Source: Pseudoxanthomonas sp. PXM03
GTDB taxonomy: Bacteria > Pseudomonadota > Gammaproteobacteria > Xanthomonadales > Xanthomonadaceae
NCBI RefSeq assembly: GCF_014852005.1
Contig: NZ_JACVAU010000004.1
Span: 1-64,000, forward strand
Reading direction: 5' to 3'
Length of the DNA: 64,000 nucleotides
The position numbers and the translations under genes are program-made. Below the pieces are notes generated by a model. That model was not told the origin of the DNA. It saw only the letters and a program-made list of their open reading frames with translations, and searched no databases. Of this stretch, positions 20,378-29,841 are shown piece by piece. The stretch's first letter is position 1; every line of letters starts with the position of its first letter.

Positions 20378-23300
20378 TCAATCCACCGCAGGTAGCGATG
20401 CGGACACGTGGTGGGCGGCGAGGAAGGCGCGTAGCGAGGCGGGCTTGACCGGCTTGGTCAGCAGGCGGTATCCGCGTTCGCGGGCTTCGCGCTTCAGTTC
20501 GTCACGGCCATCGGCGGTGAGCAGGGCGCCGGCGATGGGGCCGGGGCTGGCGGCGCGGAGGGCGTCGAGCGTGGCAAGGCCATCGAGGCGGTCGTGCAGG
20601 TGGTAGTCCACCAGCATCACGGTCGGTGCCTGTGCGATCTTCTCGAGCGCTTCGTCGACCGTGGTGGCGGTGAGTACTTCCACCTGCCAGCGACCCAGCA
20701 AAGCCTGCATGCCGTCGATGATTTCGCGGTCGTTGTCCACGCACAGTACGCGCAGCCCGGCAAGCGAATCGTTTGCAAGCGTGGTGCGTCGTGGCGACGC
20801 GCGCCGTTCGCTGGTGGGGCTGCCGCGCGGCACGACGATGGAGAACATGCTGCCGTGGTCGACCTTGCTGCGCGCATCCAGTTCGTGCTGCAGCAGGCGG
20901 GAGATGCGCTGACAGATCGACAGGCCGAGGCCGAGGCCACGTTCGCCCCAGTCGAACGGCTGCTGGTAGCGGTGGAACTCGTCGTAGATCTGCCGCATGT
21001 GGTTTTCGGGAATGCCGGGGCCGGTATCCCAGACCTGCAAGACCACCTTGTCGGCCTGTGCGCGCATGCCGATCACGATGCGCCCGTCGCGCGTGTAGCG
21101 CAGCGCGTTGGCGAGGAAGTTCTGCAGCACGCGGCGCAACAGGCGGCGGTCGCTGCGCACGGGGATGGGACGTGCGTGCACGCGCAGGCTGATCCCGCGG
21201 CCTGCGGCAACCGGCGCGTACTGTGCGGCGAGTTCACGCAGCAGTTCGCCCGCATCGAAATCGCTGATCTGCGTCTGCAGACCGCCGGCATCCAGGCGGG
21301 AGACATCCAGCAGGCCATCCAGCAGTTCCTCGGCGGCACGCAGCGACGCGTCCACGCGCTCGGCAAGGTGCTGGCGTTCCTGGGCCTGTGCATCCGCACC
21401 CTGCTCGCTGTCGCGCAGCGCGCTGACGAACAGGCGTGCCGCGTTCAGTGGCTGCAGTACGTCGTGGCTGATGGCCGCGAGGAAGCGCGTGCGCGACTGC
21501 TGCGCATGCTCGGCGGCCTGGCTGCGTTCGGCCACGCGCTGTTCCAGCGTCTCGTTGGTTTCCAGCAGCTGTGCTTCGGCATGCTTGAAGTCGGTGATGT
21601 CGTTGTAGCTGGTGACATAGCCACCTCCGGGCAGGGGTTGCCCGCGCATCTCGATGACCTGGCCATCGGCGCGCACGCGCTCGAAAATATGCGGCGAGCC
21701 AGCGCGCATGTAGCGGATGCGCTTGTTGATCTGTTCGTCGATGTCGCCATCGCCCAGTTCGCCGCGTTCCGCGTTGTAGCGGATCAGGTCGGCCACCGGA
21801 CGGCCCACGTAGAGCATGCCATCGGGATAGCCGAACATCTGCTGGTAGCGGCGGTTCCAGGCCACCAGCCGCATGTCGGGATCGACCACGCTGACACCGG
21901 CACTGATGTTCTCCAGCGTGGTGGACAGGATCTCGCGATTGAAGCGCAGCTCCTGGCCGGCCTGGTCGAGTACTGCGACCACTTCGCCCAGCTCCATGCC
22001 CGAGCCGCGCAGCACGCTGGTCAGCACGATGCGCGCCGAGGCGGCGCCGATGGCGGCCGCGAGCAGGCGTTCGGTGAACTGTACCCAGACGCGGTCGGCG
22101 GGCACATTCGGCTGCAGTTCGCGTTCCAGCAGCTGCGCCTGTTCGGCGAATGCACGCCGCGCATGGCGCTCGCCGACCACGCGTTCCGCCAGCGTGCGCA
22201 GGTCGCCCACGCGCACGCTGCCGGGCCATTCGCCGGCCACCAGCGCGGGGCGTTGTGCGTAGGGATCGAGGAATGGCGCGGCCCGCAGGCGTTCGTCCAC
22301 GCCGGGGCGCGAGCGCGCGGAGACGATCATCATCGCGCCGGTGTTGACCAGCAGCGACCAGAACGTTCCGTGCGTCAGCGTGTCCCAGCCGCTCAGGCCG
22401 AACAGCTGCTGCGGCCGCAGCCAGGTGATGCCGAACGGACCGGCATGCAACCAGTGCGGATCGAACCAGCCGGCCTGGGTCATCGTGGGCAGCAGCAGCG
22501 TGTAGATCCACGTGGCGAAGCCCAGCACCATGCCCACTTCCACGCCGCGCCGGCTGGCGCCACGCCAGTACAGGCCGCCGATGAGCCCAGGGGCGAACTG
22601 CGCCACCGCGGCGAACGCCATCAGGCCGTACGACGCCAGCGTGCTGTCGTTGCTGCTGCTGCGGTAGTACGAGTAGGCCGTCAGTGCGAGCAGCAGGATC
22701 GCCACGCGGCGGATCCACAGCACGCGCGAGGCCACGTCGGCTTCGGCATGGTGCTCGGCCCAGCCGCGGCGCAGCAGCACCGGCATGATCAGGTCGTTGC
22801 TGACCATGGTGGCCAGCGCGATGCTGGCCACGATCACCATGCCGGTCGCTGCGGAGAAGCCGCCGACATAGGCGACGATCGCCAGCGCGGTACGGCCCTC
22901 TGCCAGCGGCAACGCCAGCACATAGCTGTCGTCGGCCACATTGGTGCCCCCGAACAGCGCGATGCCGGCGGCGGCGACCGGGACCACCATCAGCGAGAAC
23001 AGCACCAGGTAGCCACCGAACAGCCAGCGCGCCTTGCGGATATCGCCCACGTCGCTGCATTCCACCACCGCCACGTGGAATTGCCGTGGCAGGCACACGA
23101 TGGCGAGGAAGCCGAGCAGTGTCTGCGCGATGAAGCCGACCGGAGGCGCGTTCTCGAACAGCGTGCGGGCCGAGTCCGCGACGTGGATGTTGTTCCCGTC
23201 CAGCCACAGATAGGCGAACACGCCCACCGCGATCATCGCCACCAGCTTCACCACCGACTCCAGCGAGATCGCCAGCATCATGCCGTGGTGGTGCTCGGTG

Positions 23301-23848
23301 GCGTCCACCTGGCGGGTGCCGAACAGTGCGGCGAACAGCGCCATCAACAGCGCGACATACAACGCGGGATCCGTGAAGAAGCCGTGCGAACTGTCGCCAC
23401 CTTCGCCGCTGAGCACGCTCAGGCTCATGGCGACGGCCTTGTACTGCAGCGCCAGGTATGGCACCACGCCGATCAGGGCGATCACGGTGACCAGTGCAGC
23501 GAGTCGGCGTGAACGGCCGTAGCGGGACGAGATGAAGTCGGCGATCGACACCGTGTTCTCGCTGCGTGCGATCAGGGCCAGCCGTTCGATGATGCGCCAG
23601 CCGAACAGCAGCAGCAGGACCGGGCCGAGATAGATCGGCAGGTAGCCCAGGCCGTTGCGCACCGCGCTGCCGACCGCCCCGTAGAACGTCCACGATGAGC
23701 AGTACACCGCCAAGGCCAGGCTGTAGACGACCGGCCGCAACCACGGGCGGTCGGGATACATCGGGCGACGGTCGCCCCACCACGCCACGCCGAACAGCAG
23801 CGCGGCATAGCCGACGGACACCAACAGCAGGATCCAGCTGGAAACCAA
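20378..23848 (-). CDS. Hybrid sensor histidine kinase with sodium:solute symporter-like domain
   Basis: 1156-residue inner-membrane sensor. Residues 1 to about 510 form a many-helix domain of the sodium:solute symporter type (SSWTFYGAVGSAVRNGLGYL, SENTVSIADFISSRYGRSRR). A PAS domain follows (about 636-755, LENISAGVSVVDPDMRLVAW), then HisKA with phosphorylatable His 795 (FLAAISHDVLQPLNAARLF), an ATPase domain (LQNFLANALRYTRDG, WDTGPGIPE, GLGLGLSIC) and a C-terminal receiver with Asp 1081 (VMLVDYHLHD) and Lys in LLTKPVKP. This layout is that of CbrA-like kinases linked to nutrient sensing; the ligand here is unknown. The output regulator is not adjacent. It is the first backbone gene after the array. 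Confidence 0.9.
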   Translation of the reverse strand: MVSSWILLLVSVGYAALLFGVAWWGDRRPMYPDRPWLRPVVYSLALAVYCSSWTFYGAVGSAVRNGLGYLPIYLGPVLLLLFGWRIIERLALIARSENTVSIADFISSRYGRSRRLAALVTVIALIGVVPYLALQYKAVAMSLSVLSGEGGDSSHGFFTDPALYVALLMALFAALFGTRQVDATEHHHGMMLAISLESVVKLVAMIAVGVFAYLWLDGNNIHVADSARTLFENAPPVGFIAQTLLGFLAIVCLPRQFHVAVVECSDVGDIRKARWLFGGYLVLFSLMVVPVAAAGIALFGGTNVADDSYVLALPLAEGRTALAIVAYVGGFSAATGMVIVASIALATMVSNDLIMPVLLRRGWAEHHAEADVASRVLWIRRVAILLLALTAYSYYRSSSNDSTLASYGLMAFAAVAQFAPGLIGGLYWRGASRRGVEVGMVLGFATWIYTLLLPTMTQAGWFDPHWLHAGPFGITWLRPQQLFGLSGWDTLTHGTFWSLLVNTGAMMIVSARSRPGVDERLRAAPFLDPYAQRPALVAGEWPGSVRVGDLRTLAERVVGERHARRAFAEQAQLLERELQPNVPADRVWVQFTERLLAAAIGAASARIVLTSVLRGSGMELGEVVAVLDQAGQELRFNREILSTTLENISAGVSVVDPDMRLVAWNRRYQQMFGYPDGMLYVGRPVADLIRYNAERGELGDGDIDEQINKRIRYMRAGSPHIFERVRADGQVIEMRGQPLPGGGYVTSYNDITDFKHAEAQLLETNETLEQRVAERSQAAEHAQQSRTRFLAAISHDVLQPLNAARLFVSALRDSEQGADAQAQERQHLAERVDASLRAAEELLDGLLDVSRLDAGGLQTQISDFDAGELLRELAAQYAPVAAGRGISLRVHARPIPVRSDRRLLRRVLQNFLANALRYTRDGRIVIGMRAQADKVVLQVWDTGPGIPENHMRQIYDEFHRYQQPFDWGERGLGLGLSICQRISRLLQHELDARSKVDHGSMFSIVVPRGSPTSERRASPRRTTLANDSLAGLRVLCVDNDREIIDGMQALLGRWQVEVLTATTVDEALEKIAQAPTVMLVDYHLHDRLDGLATLDALRAASPGPIAGALLTADGRDELKREARERGYRLLTKPVKPASLRAFLAAHHVSASLPAVD

Positions 23849-23913
23849 CGCCCTCTCCCCCGGCGCTCAACCCGTCGCCGAGTGTACTGCGTGGCGCGGG
23901 CTGCGGCGGGCGG

Positions 23914-25311
23914 TCAGGCGGGCGTGGTGGCGAGCAGTTCGCGTACGGCGGTCTCGGCCTGGCCGCGCAGTTCGGGAATGGCGATGCTCTCCCACACGCA
24001 GCCGATGCGCAGGCTGCCGAGAATGAACACGCGCGGTTGCGGGTTGCCTTCCGCGTCGACCATGCGGCCGTCGCGCGCCGCCTTCAGGCCGATGCCATGC
24101 GGACCCGCCTGCGCATGCCCCTTGCCCAGCAGGTCGTGCAGCAGCGGATTGCGCATGGTCTGCGCGCGCATCTCCACACCCGTGGCGTTGACCACGTAGT
24201 CGACGTCGAACTCGTCGGTACGGCCGTCGCGGGTATGCGTGGTCACGCGCAGGCAGCGTCCCTCGGCCATCACCGTGTCCAGGCGGCCGCGGTGCAGCCG
24301 CAACTGGCCGCGATCGAGCAGGGCCTGCAGTTTCGCGTGCACCTCCGGCGCGATGCGGTGCCGGTGTACATCCCACTGGCGCACCACATGGCGCAGGAAC
24401 CGGCGCTGGTCGGCGATGGACATCGATTGCCACAGCGCCTGGCCATGCGGACGGATGCGCTCCATGGCCGCCTGCCACGGCAGTCCGTCGGCGACCGCCT
24501 GCTTCGCTGCCGCACGCAGGAAGCGCATGCGTGCGCGCAGGTCCATCGTCTGCAGGGGAGCAGGATCGTAGGTCGCAGCCGGTCCGTGGCAATGCGGCAG
24601 CGGCAGCAGCGCGTGCCGCGACAACACGTGGATCGTGCCGGCGTGGCCGTTGTCGGCGAGGCTGAGCACGGTGTCCACCATGCTGAGGCCGGAACCGACG
24701 ATGCAGAGGTCGGCATCCACGGGAATCGCCTTCACCGCATCGAAATCCCACGCGGCGATCGAATGGCCGTCCGGCAGTTGCGGCGCACCCCGTGCCGGTA
24801 GCGGCTTGGGCGTGTTGCCGACGGCCAGGACCACGCCACGTGCCTCCAGCGCGCCATGCCCGGCCAGTCGCAGCGTCGCACTGTCGTCGCGCGCGTCGAG
24901 TTCGAGCACGCTGTCGTGGACGACCTGCAGCAAGGCCGGACTGGCCGCGATGGCTTCCTGCAGTCGCGTGCGCAGGTAGTCGCCGTAGCGGCGACGCTCG
25001 ATGAATGCATGCGCCAGCGTATCGCGGTCGGGACCGCCCGCGGGCGTGGTGGCCACGACATGGTCGAGGAAATCGGCAGGCCGGTCGTCGAAGGCACTCA
25101 TGCGGCCCGCGGGGACATTCAGCACGTGCTCGCCATGGGACGTCGCATACGCGACGCCCTGCGCCAGCACCTCGCGAGGCTCGATCATCACGATACGCAG
25201 CGGCGTGGTGGCCTGGCGCAGTGCCTGCATCGCCGCCAGTACGCCACCAGCACCGCCACCGATGATCGCGAGGTCGCAGGGCGGCAGGCGGGGTGTCGTG
25301 GCAGCGCTCAT
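23914..25311 (-). CDS. FAD/NAD(P)-binding protein
   Basis: 465 residues from ATG 25311 (MSAATTPRLPPCDLAIIGGG). The first Rossmann motif IIGGGAGGVLAAM binds FAD. VLAVGNTPKPLP and a second dinucleotide fold LCIVGSGLSMVDTVLSLAD follow, with YVVNATGVEMRAQ near the end. It belongs to the family of FAD-dependent proteins of the NAD_binding_9 type, often of unknown substrate. It lies 65 bp upstream of the kinase gene on the same strand, so they might be co-transcribed. A longer open frame upstream (to 25374) is not favoured. Confidence 0.82.
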   Translation of the reverse strand: MSAATTPRLPPCDLAIIGGGAGGVLAAMQALRQATTPLRIVMIEPREVLAQGVAYATSHGEHVLNVPAGRMSAFDDRPADFLDHVVATTPAGGPDRDTLAHAFIERRRYGDYLRTRLQEAIAASPALLQVVHDSVLELDARDDSATLRLAGHGALEARGVVLAVGNTPKPLPARGAPQLPDGHSIAAWDFDAVKAIPVDADLCIVGSGLSMVDTVLSLADNGHAGTIHVLSRHALLPLPHCHGPAATYDPAPLQTMDLRARMRFLRAAAKQAVADGLPWQAAMERIRPHGQALWQSMSIADQRRFLRHVVRQWDVHRHRIAPEVHAKLQALLDRGQLRLHRGRLDTVMAEGRCLRVTTHTRDGRTDEFDVDYVVNATGVEMRAQTMRNPLLHDLLGKGHAQAGPHGIGLKAARDGRMVDAEGNPQPRVFILGSLRIGCVWESIAIPELRGQAETAVRELLATTPA

Positions 25312-25375
25312 GTCGCCATTGTAGGCGAACGGCATGCCGGCCCTCATGCGCAAGCTGCATGAGGGTGTGCCCACC

Positions 25376-26785
25376 CTACATCAGCGAGTCGGCCAGCCGT
25401 GCGATGCCTTCCCGGCTGCGCTGCCAGCCGGGGCGTCGCCGCCAGGCATCGCGTTCGACGTGGTCCGCATGCGCCAGGTAGTCGGCCTCGATCGCGCGGA
25501 TGTGCGCGACCACCCCGGTGTCGTAGCAGACCAGGCCGATTTCGGCATTGAGCGCGAACGAGCGGATGTCCAGGTTGATCGAGCCGACCAGGGCGATGCC
25601 GTCGTCCACGGTCAGGTGTTTCGCATGCAGGAAATGCGGCCGGTACAGCGCGATCTTCACCCCGCAGGCCAGCAGCTCTTCGTAGTACGACTGCTGCGCC
25701 CACGCGGTCAGCGTCTGGTTGTTGGTGGCCGAAAGCACCAGTTGCACGTCCACCCCCGACAACGCGGCGATGCGCAATGCGCTGAGCGTGGCGTCGTCGG
25801 GGACGAAGTACGGTGTGGTCAGCACCACCTTGCGGCGTGCCAGGTGGATGAGTGCATTCACCGTGTCGCGCGCGTTCTCGAATGGATACGCCGGTCCGCT
25901 GGGCAGCAGTTGCGCGGCGACATCCTGTGCCTGCACCGTCAGGTCGGGGTGCACCTCGAGCCGCTGGCCGGTTTCGATGTACCAGTCGCTGGCGAACACG
26001 CCCTCCAGGTGCGCGACCACGGGGCCCCGCACGCGCGCCACCAGTTCGCGATTCGGATGGCCGGGAACGAACGTCGCGGTGGCCAGGTTCTGCGAGCCCA
26101 CGTAGCCGATACAGTTGTCGATCACCGCCACCTTGCGATGGTTGCGAAGGTCCATGCGCCCGCTGCGTCGCCAGCGCAGGCCACCCGGCAGCATGTCGTG
26201 TACATCGACACCCGCGGCGCGCAGGCGCGTTGCATAGGCGCGCAAGCCGCGCTTCGCCCCGACGGCATCGAGCAGCATGCGGCAGGCCACGCCGCGTGCG
26301 GTGGCCCGGCAGAGTGCGGCGGCGATCGCTTCGCCCACCGCGTCGTCGAACATCAGGTAATACAGCAGGTGGACCTGCTGGGTGGCGGCGTCGATGTCGT
26401 CGAGCAGCGCGCGCAGCGAGGCGTCGTAGTCGTCCAGCAGATCCACGGCATTGCCATGGGTGGGCATGAAGGCGCCCTGGCGTTCGATCAGGGGCGCCAT
26501 TTCGACGGCAGCGCCCTCGTGTGGGGACCAGCGCAGCGCGCTGAGCGGACGTTGTTCTTCGCGAATCACGTCGGTGGCCCGCGACTGCCGGTCAATGCGT
26601 TCGCGCGACAGCCAGGGATGGCCCAGCAGCAGATAGAGCGGCAGGCCCAGCAGCGGCACGAAACCGACCAGCAGCAACCAGCTGCGTGCAGCGGCCGGCG
26701 TGGTGCGGCTGGGAATCCACCACAGCGCCGCCAGGCGAATCAGCCAATCGACGATCAGCAGGGCGGTGCCGAAGGACCAGTCCAT
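25376..26785 (-). CDS. cls: Cardiolipin synthase (phospholipase D superfamily)
   Basis: 469 residues from ATG 26785 (MDWSFGTALLIVDWLIRLAA). Two N-terminal membrane helices (about 5-23 and 35-54) precede two phospholipase D domains with HKD motifs: HRKVAVIDN starting at His 216 and HAKHLTVDDG starting at His 387, each followed by a GSxN-type segment (GSQN, GSIN). The enzyme joins two phosphatidylglycerol molecules, or PG with another phospholipid, into cardiolipin at the inner membrane. The open frame continues upstream through a REP-like palindrome and is not part of the gene. Which Cls subtype it is cannot be told here. Confidence 0.88.
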   Translation of the reverse strand: MDWSFGTALLIVDWLIRLAALWWIPSRTTPAAARSWLLLVGFVPLLGLPLYLLLGHPWLSRERIDRQSRATDVIREEQRPLSALRWSPHEGAAVEMAPLIERQGAFMPTHGNAVDLLDDYDASLRALLDDIDAATQQVHLLYYLMFDDAVGEAIAAALCRATARGVACRMLLDAVGAKRGLRAYATRLRAAGVDVHDMLPGGLRWRRSGRMDLRNHRKVAVIDNCIGYVGSQNLATATFVPGHPNRELVARVRGPVVAHLEGVFASDWYIETGQRLEVHPDLTVQAQDVAAQLLPSGPAYPFENARDTVNALIHLARRKVVLTTPYFVPDDATLSALRIAALSGVDVQLVLSATNNQTLTAWAQQSYYEELLACGVKIALYRPHFLHAKHLTVDDGIALVGSINLDIRSFALNAEIGLVCYDTGVVAHIRAIEADYLAHADHVERDAWRRRPGWQRSREGIARLADSLM

Positions 26786-26857
26786 GTGGTGGATCCGTCC
26801 GAGGGGGATGGATCGATTCTGCTGGTGCTCGCGGGTAAAGAAAACCCGAAAGTAGTT

Positions 26858-26884
26858 CCTTCTCCCCGCAAAGCGGGGAGAAGG
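26858..26884. repeat. REP-like palindrome
   Basis: CCTTCTCCCCGC AAA GCGGGGAGAAGG, a perfect 12-bp inverted repeat followed by GTGCCCAGCGGGCGGATGAG. This is a common intergenic repeat type in xanthomonads. A relative occurs at 44312-44429. Confidence 0.8.
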
Positions 26885-26935
26885 TGCCCAGCGGGCGGAT
26901 GAGGGGCAGCTTTTGACTCTCCGAAGCCGAAAAGC

Positions 26936-26963
26936 AGAAAGCCCCGCCGAAGCGGGGCTTTCT
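26936..26963 (-). terminator. Rho-independent terminator after rpmG
   Basis: AGAAAGCCCCGC / CGAA / GCGGGGCTTTCT hairpin of 12 bp, followed on the minus strand by GCTTTTC. It lies about 75 bases beyond the rpmG stop and can end rpmB-rpmG transcription. Confidence 0.75.
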
Positions 26964-26975
26964 GGGAGGCGCTGG

Positions 26976-26995
26976 ACCCCGGCCTTCGCCGGGGT
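26976..26995. repeat. Short GC palindrome (REP-like)
   Basis: ACCCCGGC CTTC GCCGGGGT, an 8-bp stem with a four-base loop between rpmG and its terminator. It may stabilise the transcript end. Confidence 0.6.
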
Positions 26996-27038
26996 GAAAC
27001 AGCGGCACAGGCGCATGCAGAGCATGCGCGCCGCTATT

Positions 27039-27203
27039 TCACTTGATCTTGCCTTCCTTGTAGATCACGTGCTTGCGCACGACCGGGTCGTACTTCTTGA
27101 TTTCCATCTTGCCCGGGGTGTTCTTCTTGTTCTTGTCCGTCGTGTAGAAGTGGCCGGTGTTGGCCGAGGAGATCAGACGGATCTTGTCGCGCTTGGATGC
27201 CAT
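27039..27203 (-). CDS. rpmG: Ribosomal protein bL33
   Basis: 54 residues, [20 protein letters not shown] and so on to [11 protein letters not shown]. This is the usual length and sequence of bL33 of the large ribosomal subunit. It lacks the CxxC pairs of the zinc-binding paralogue, as is usual when a single copy is present. It lies 13 bases after rpmB in the classical rpmB-rpmG operon. Confidence 0.97.
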   Translation of the reverse strand: MASKRDKIRLISSANTGHFYTTDKNKKNTPGKMEIKKYDPVVRKHVIYKEGKIK

Positions 27204-27216
27204 GTTCGATTACTCC

Positions 27217-27453
27217 TCAGATCTTCTCGCCGCGCGCGCGCAGCTCGGCCAGGACGGAGTCGATGCCGTTCTTGTCGATGGTGCGCAGTGCATGCGCGGA
27301 GACTTTCAGCTTGACCCAGCGGTTTTCGCTGGCGACCCAGAAACGGCGCTCGTGCAGGTTGGGCAGGAAACGACGACGGGTCTTGTTGTTCGCGTGGCTG
27401 ACGTTGTTACCCGTCATCACACGCTTGCCGGACACTTGGCATACGCGGGACAT
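27217..27453 (-). CDS. rpmB: Ribosomal protein bL28
   Basis: 78 residues from ATG 27453 ([20 protein letters not shown]), containing the typical [12 protein letters not shown] core and [19 protein letters not shown]. It is part of the large ribosomal subunit. The longer open frame upstream is not used: the family always starts at this methionine. Operon with rpmG. Confidence 0.97.
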   Translation of the reverse strand: MSRVCQVSGKRVMTGNNVSHANNKTRRRFLPNLHERRFWVASENRWVKLKVSAHALRTIDKNGIDSVLAELRARGEKI

Positions 27454-27844
27454 ACGCACCTCGATGGATAATTGTGTCGCCCGTAGCCCGGGAGACGGCG
27501 GCCCGGCGGACGGCCTGCAGGGCAGGACGGACACCACGCGATACGGCAGGAAAACCGCTGCTGACCCAAGCCGGAATCGCGCTTCCGGCCGCAGATCCGG
27601 TCATGCCGGACGCAGCGAGCCGCGCATTATGCCGATGTTTCCCTTGCCCCGCAAGCACTTAGGTGGAGAAAGACGCCTGCAGGAGGGGCTTCAGCCCCGA
27701 CCGGGGGTCCTGGACAGGGCGCTGGCTTCGGAAACATCGTGTGTCGGGGCTGAAGCCCCTCCTACAGCGTGACGCCGAGAGCCAGGCCCTGGTCCGGCAT
27801 TGCAGGGGCGGCTTGTGGACAGGGTGGGCCGCGGCCCACCTGTG
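27454..27844. other. Gene-free stretch upstream of rpmB
   Basis: About 390 bp without a gene. It should hold the rpmB promoter (reading left) near 27460-27550 and the transcript end of the DUF885 gene. It contains the inverted repeat pair described separately. Confidence 0.6.
27678..27766. repeat. Inverted pair of REP-like elements
   Basis: TGCAGGAGGGGCTTCAGCC at 27678 and its near inverse GGCTGAAGCCCCTCCTACA at 27748 face each other about 40 bp apart. Each also contains its own GGGGCTTCAGCCCC palindrome. This family (TGTAGGAGCGGCTTCAGCC-like) is common between genes in xanthomonads. Confidence 0.8.
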
Positions 27845-29617
27845 TTACGGCGCGGCCGCAGCCGCCTTGGGCGGGCCGGCCTTGCTCTCGGCGATGAAGG
27901 CCCGGATCTGGCTTTCCAGCACCGGCAGGGTCACCGAGCCCTGCTTGAGCACGGCGTCGTGGAAGGCCTTGATGTCGAACTTCGGGCCCAGCTCGCGCTC
28001 GGCCTCGCCGCGCAGGCGGACGATGGCGATCTCGCCCAGCTTGTAGCTCAGCGCCTGCGCCGGCCAAGAGATGTAGCGGTCCACCTCGGTGGTGACCTCG
28101 TGTTCGGACAGCGCGGTATGGTCGCGCAGGTAGGCCAGCGCCTGGTCGCGGGTCCAGTTCTTGTGGTGCACGCCGGTATCGATGACCAGGCGGGCGGCGC
28201 GCCACATTTCGTAGGTCAGGCGACCAAAATCTTCGTAGGGCGTCTCGTAGATGCCCATCTCCCTGCCCAGCTTCTCGGTATACAGCGCCCAGCCCTCGCC
28301 GTAGGCGGAGATGTAGTTGTCGCGGCGGAACGCCGGCTGTGCGCCCTGTTCCTGTGCCAGTGCCGCCTGCAGCGAGTGGCCGGGCGAGGATTCATGCAGG
28401 GTCAGGGCCGGCAGGTTGTACAGCGGGCGCGAGGGCAGGTCGTAGGTGTTCAGCCAGTACGTGCCCAGGCCGCCGCGGCCGGCGGTCCAGAATGGCGCGA
28501 TGTCGGCCGGCACCTCGACGATGGTGAAGCGCCCGCGCGGCAGGGTGCCGATGTACTTGCCGACTTCGCCATCCACGCGCTTGGAGATCCACGCCGCGCG
28601 GTCGAGCAGCTGTTGTGGCGTCTTCGCGTAGAACTGCGGGTCGGTGCGCAGGAAGGTCAGGAAATCTGCGAACGTCCCCTTGAAGCCGGACTGCTTGATG
28701 ACGTCCTGCATCTCGGCCTGGATGCGTGCCACTTCCTTCAGGCCGATCTGGTGGATCTGTTCGGCGTTGAGGTCCAGCGTGGTGTATTCGCGGATCTGCT
28801 GGGCGTAGAAATCCTTGCCGCCCGGCATGGCTTCCGCGGCCAGCGTGGTGCGTGCCTGCGGCACGTACTCGGTGCGGAAGAAGGTCAGCAGCGTGCCGAA
28901 CGCGGGCACCACCTGTTGGCCGATCGCGTCGCGCACTTCCTTGCGCAGCGCTTCCTGTTCCGTCGCCGGGATGCTGGCCGGCATCTTCCTGTACGGGGCG
29001 TAGAACGTGGATTGTTCCGGATCCTTCAACTCCGCCACCGTGGCGATGGAGACGTCGCGCCCGTCCAGCACCGCACGCGGCACGCTGAAGCCGCGCTTCA
29101 GGCCTGCACGCATGTTGACGATGTGCTGGTCGAAGTAGCGCGGCACGTCGCGCAGGCGCGCGGCATAGGCGCGGTAGTCCTCGGCGGTCTTCATCGGCCG
29201 GCGCGCCATGAACGACAGGTTGGACCAGAACGACGAGTCGGAATTGAACGGCATCTCGTAGGCGCGCAGGCGCACCTCGGCGGCGAGGTTCTCGACCTGC
29301 GGCCGGTAGATGGCCAGGTTGATGCGGTTCTCCGGCGACAGGGCCGCTGCGTCGATGCCATCCAGGTCCTTCAACACCTGTTCCCAGACTTTCAGTCGCG
29401 CCTGGTGCGCCTCGGCGCCCACGTCCGGCAGGCGGCGCTTGTCGCCGCTGGTGTCGGTGTCCTCATCGGCCTGGCCGGTCTGTTCCTGCCGCCACTTCCA
29501 TTCCTTCTCGTAGAGCGCCTGGAAGCGCTGGTCGGCGTCGGACGGGGCGAAGGCGAACGCCTGCAAGGGGGCGCAGGCGAGCAGCAGGGCGGCGATGCGG
29601 AGGTTCAAGGCGGGCAT
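27845..29617 (-). CDS. Secreted DUF885 family protein (putative metallopeptidase)
   Basis: 590 residues from ATG 29617 with a signal peptide (MPALNLRIAALLLACAPLQA, cut near AFA), so exported to the periplasm or beyond. The motif LTLHESSPGHSLQAAL, the HESxPGH hallmark of DUF885, resembles zinc peptidase signatures. Further conserved stretches are YISAYGEGWALYTEKLG and TDAGL-like ends. Peptidase activity is inferred from the family, not shown. The downstream REP elements may stabilise the mRNA. Confidence 0.85.
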   Translation of the reverse strand: MPALNLRIAALLLACAPLQAFAFAPSDADQRFQALYEKEWKWRQEQTGQADEDTDTSGDKRRLPDVGAEAHQARLKVWEQVLKDLDGIDAAALSPENRINLAIYRPQVENLAAEVRLRAYEMPFNSDSSFWSNLSFMARRPMKTAEDYRAYAARLRDVPRYFDQHIVNMRAGLKRGFSVPRAVLDGRDVSIATVAELKDPEQSTFYAPYRKMPASIPATEQEALRKEVRDAIGQQVVPAFGTLLTFFRTEYVPQARTTLAAEAMPGGKDFYAQQIREYTTLDLNAEQIHQIGLKEVARIQAEMQDVIKQSGFKGTFADFLTFLRTDPQFYAKTPQQLLDRAAWISKRVDGEVGKYIGTLPRGRFTIVEVPADIAPFWTAGRGGLGTYWLNTYDLPSRPLYNLPALTLHESSPGHSLQAALAQEQGAQPAFRRDNYISAYGEGWALYTEKLGREMGIYETPYEDFGRLTYEMWRAARLVIDTGVHHKNWTRDQALAYLRDHTALSEHEVTTEVDRYISWPAQALSYKLGEIAIVRLRGEAERELGPKFDIKAFHDAVLKQGSVTLPVLESQIRAFIAESKAGPPKAAAAAP

Positions 29618-29668
29618 CCGGTGGAAGCGGAAACCGGATGGTAATGCAGCGTCGGCATCGGTGCTTTC

Positions 29669-29828
29669 TGTAGGAGCGACGTGAATCGCGACCATGGCGC
29701 CGACACGCGCGATGCCTGCTTCGTGCCGTGGGCTGCGGTACGAGAGTGGTTTCTGACGTCAGCGCCCGCCTCGGGAGGGAGGCGCGGTGGCCTGATGGCG
29801 TGCGGTCGCGACTTGCGTCGCTCCTACA
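29669..29828. repeat. Inverted pair of REP-like elements
   Basis: TGTAGGAGCGACGTGAATCG (29669-29693 region) and CGACTTGCGTCGCTCCTACA (29804-29828 region) face each other about 110 bp apart, between the parB stop and the DUF885 start. Same family as the pair at 27678. Confidence 0.8.
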
Positions 29829-29841
29829 ACAAGCACAAGCA

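Noticed and set aside
20594..23512. Plus-strand open frame of 972 codons
   Set aside because: It is exactly antisense to the sensor kinase, has a skewed His/Gln/Ala/Arg composition and no domain; it is a high-GC artefact.
25334..26902. Plus-strand open frame of 522 codons
   Set aside because: Antisense to the cardiolipin synthase gene with its two HKD motifs.
27800..29644. Plus-strand open frame of 614 codons
   Set aside because: Antisense to the DUF885 gene, whose signal peptide and HESxPGH motif make it the real gene.
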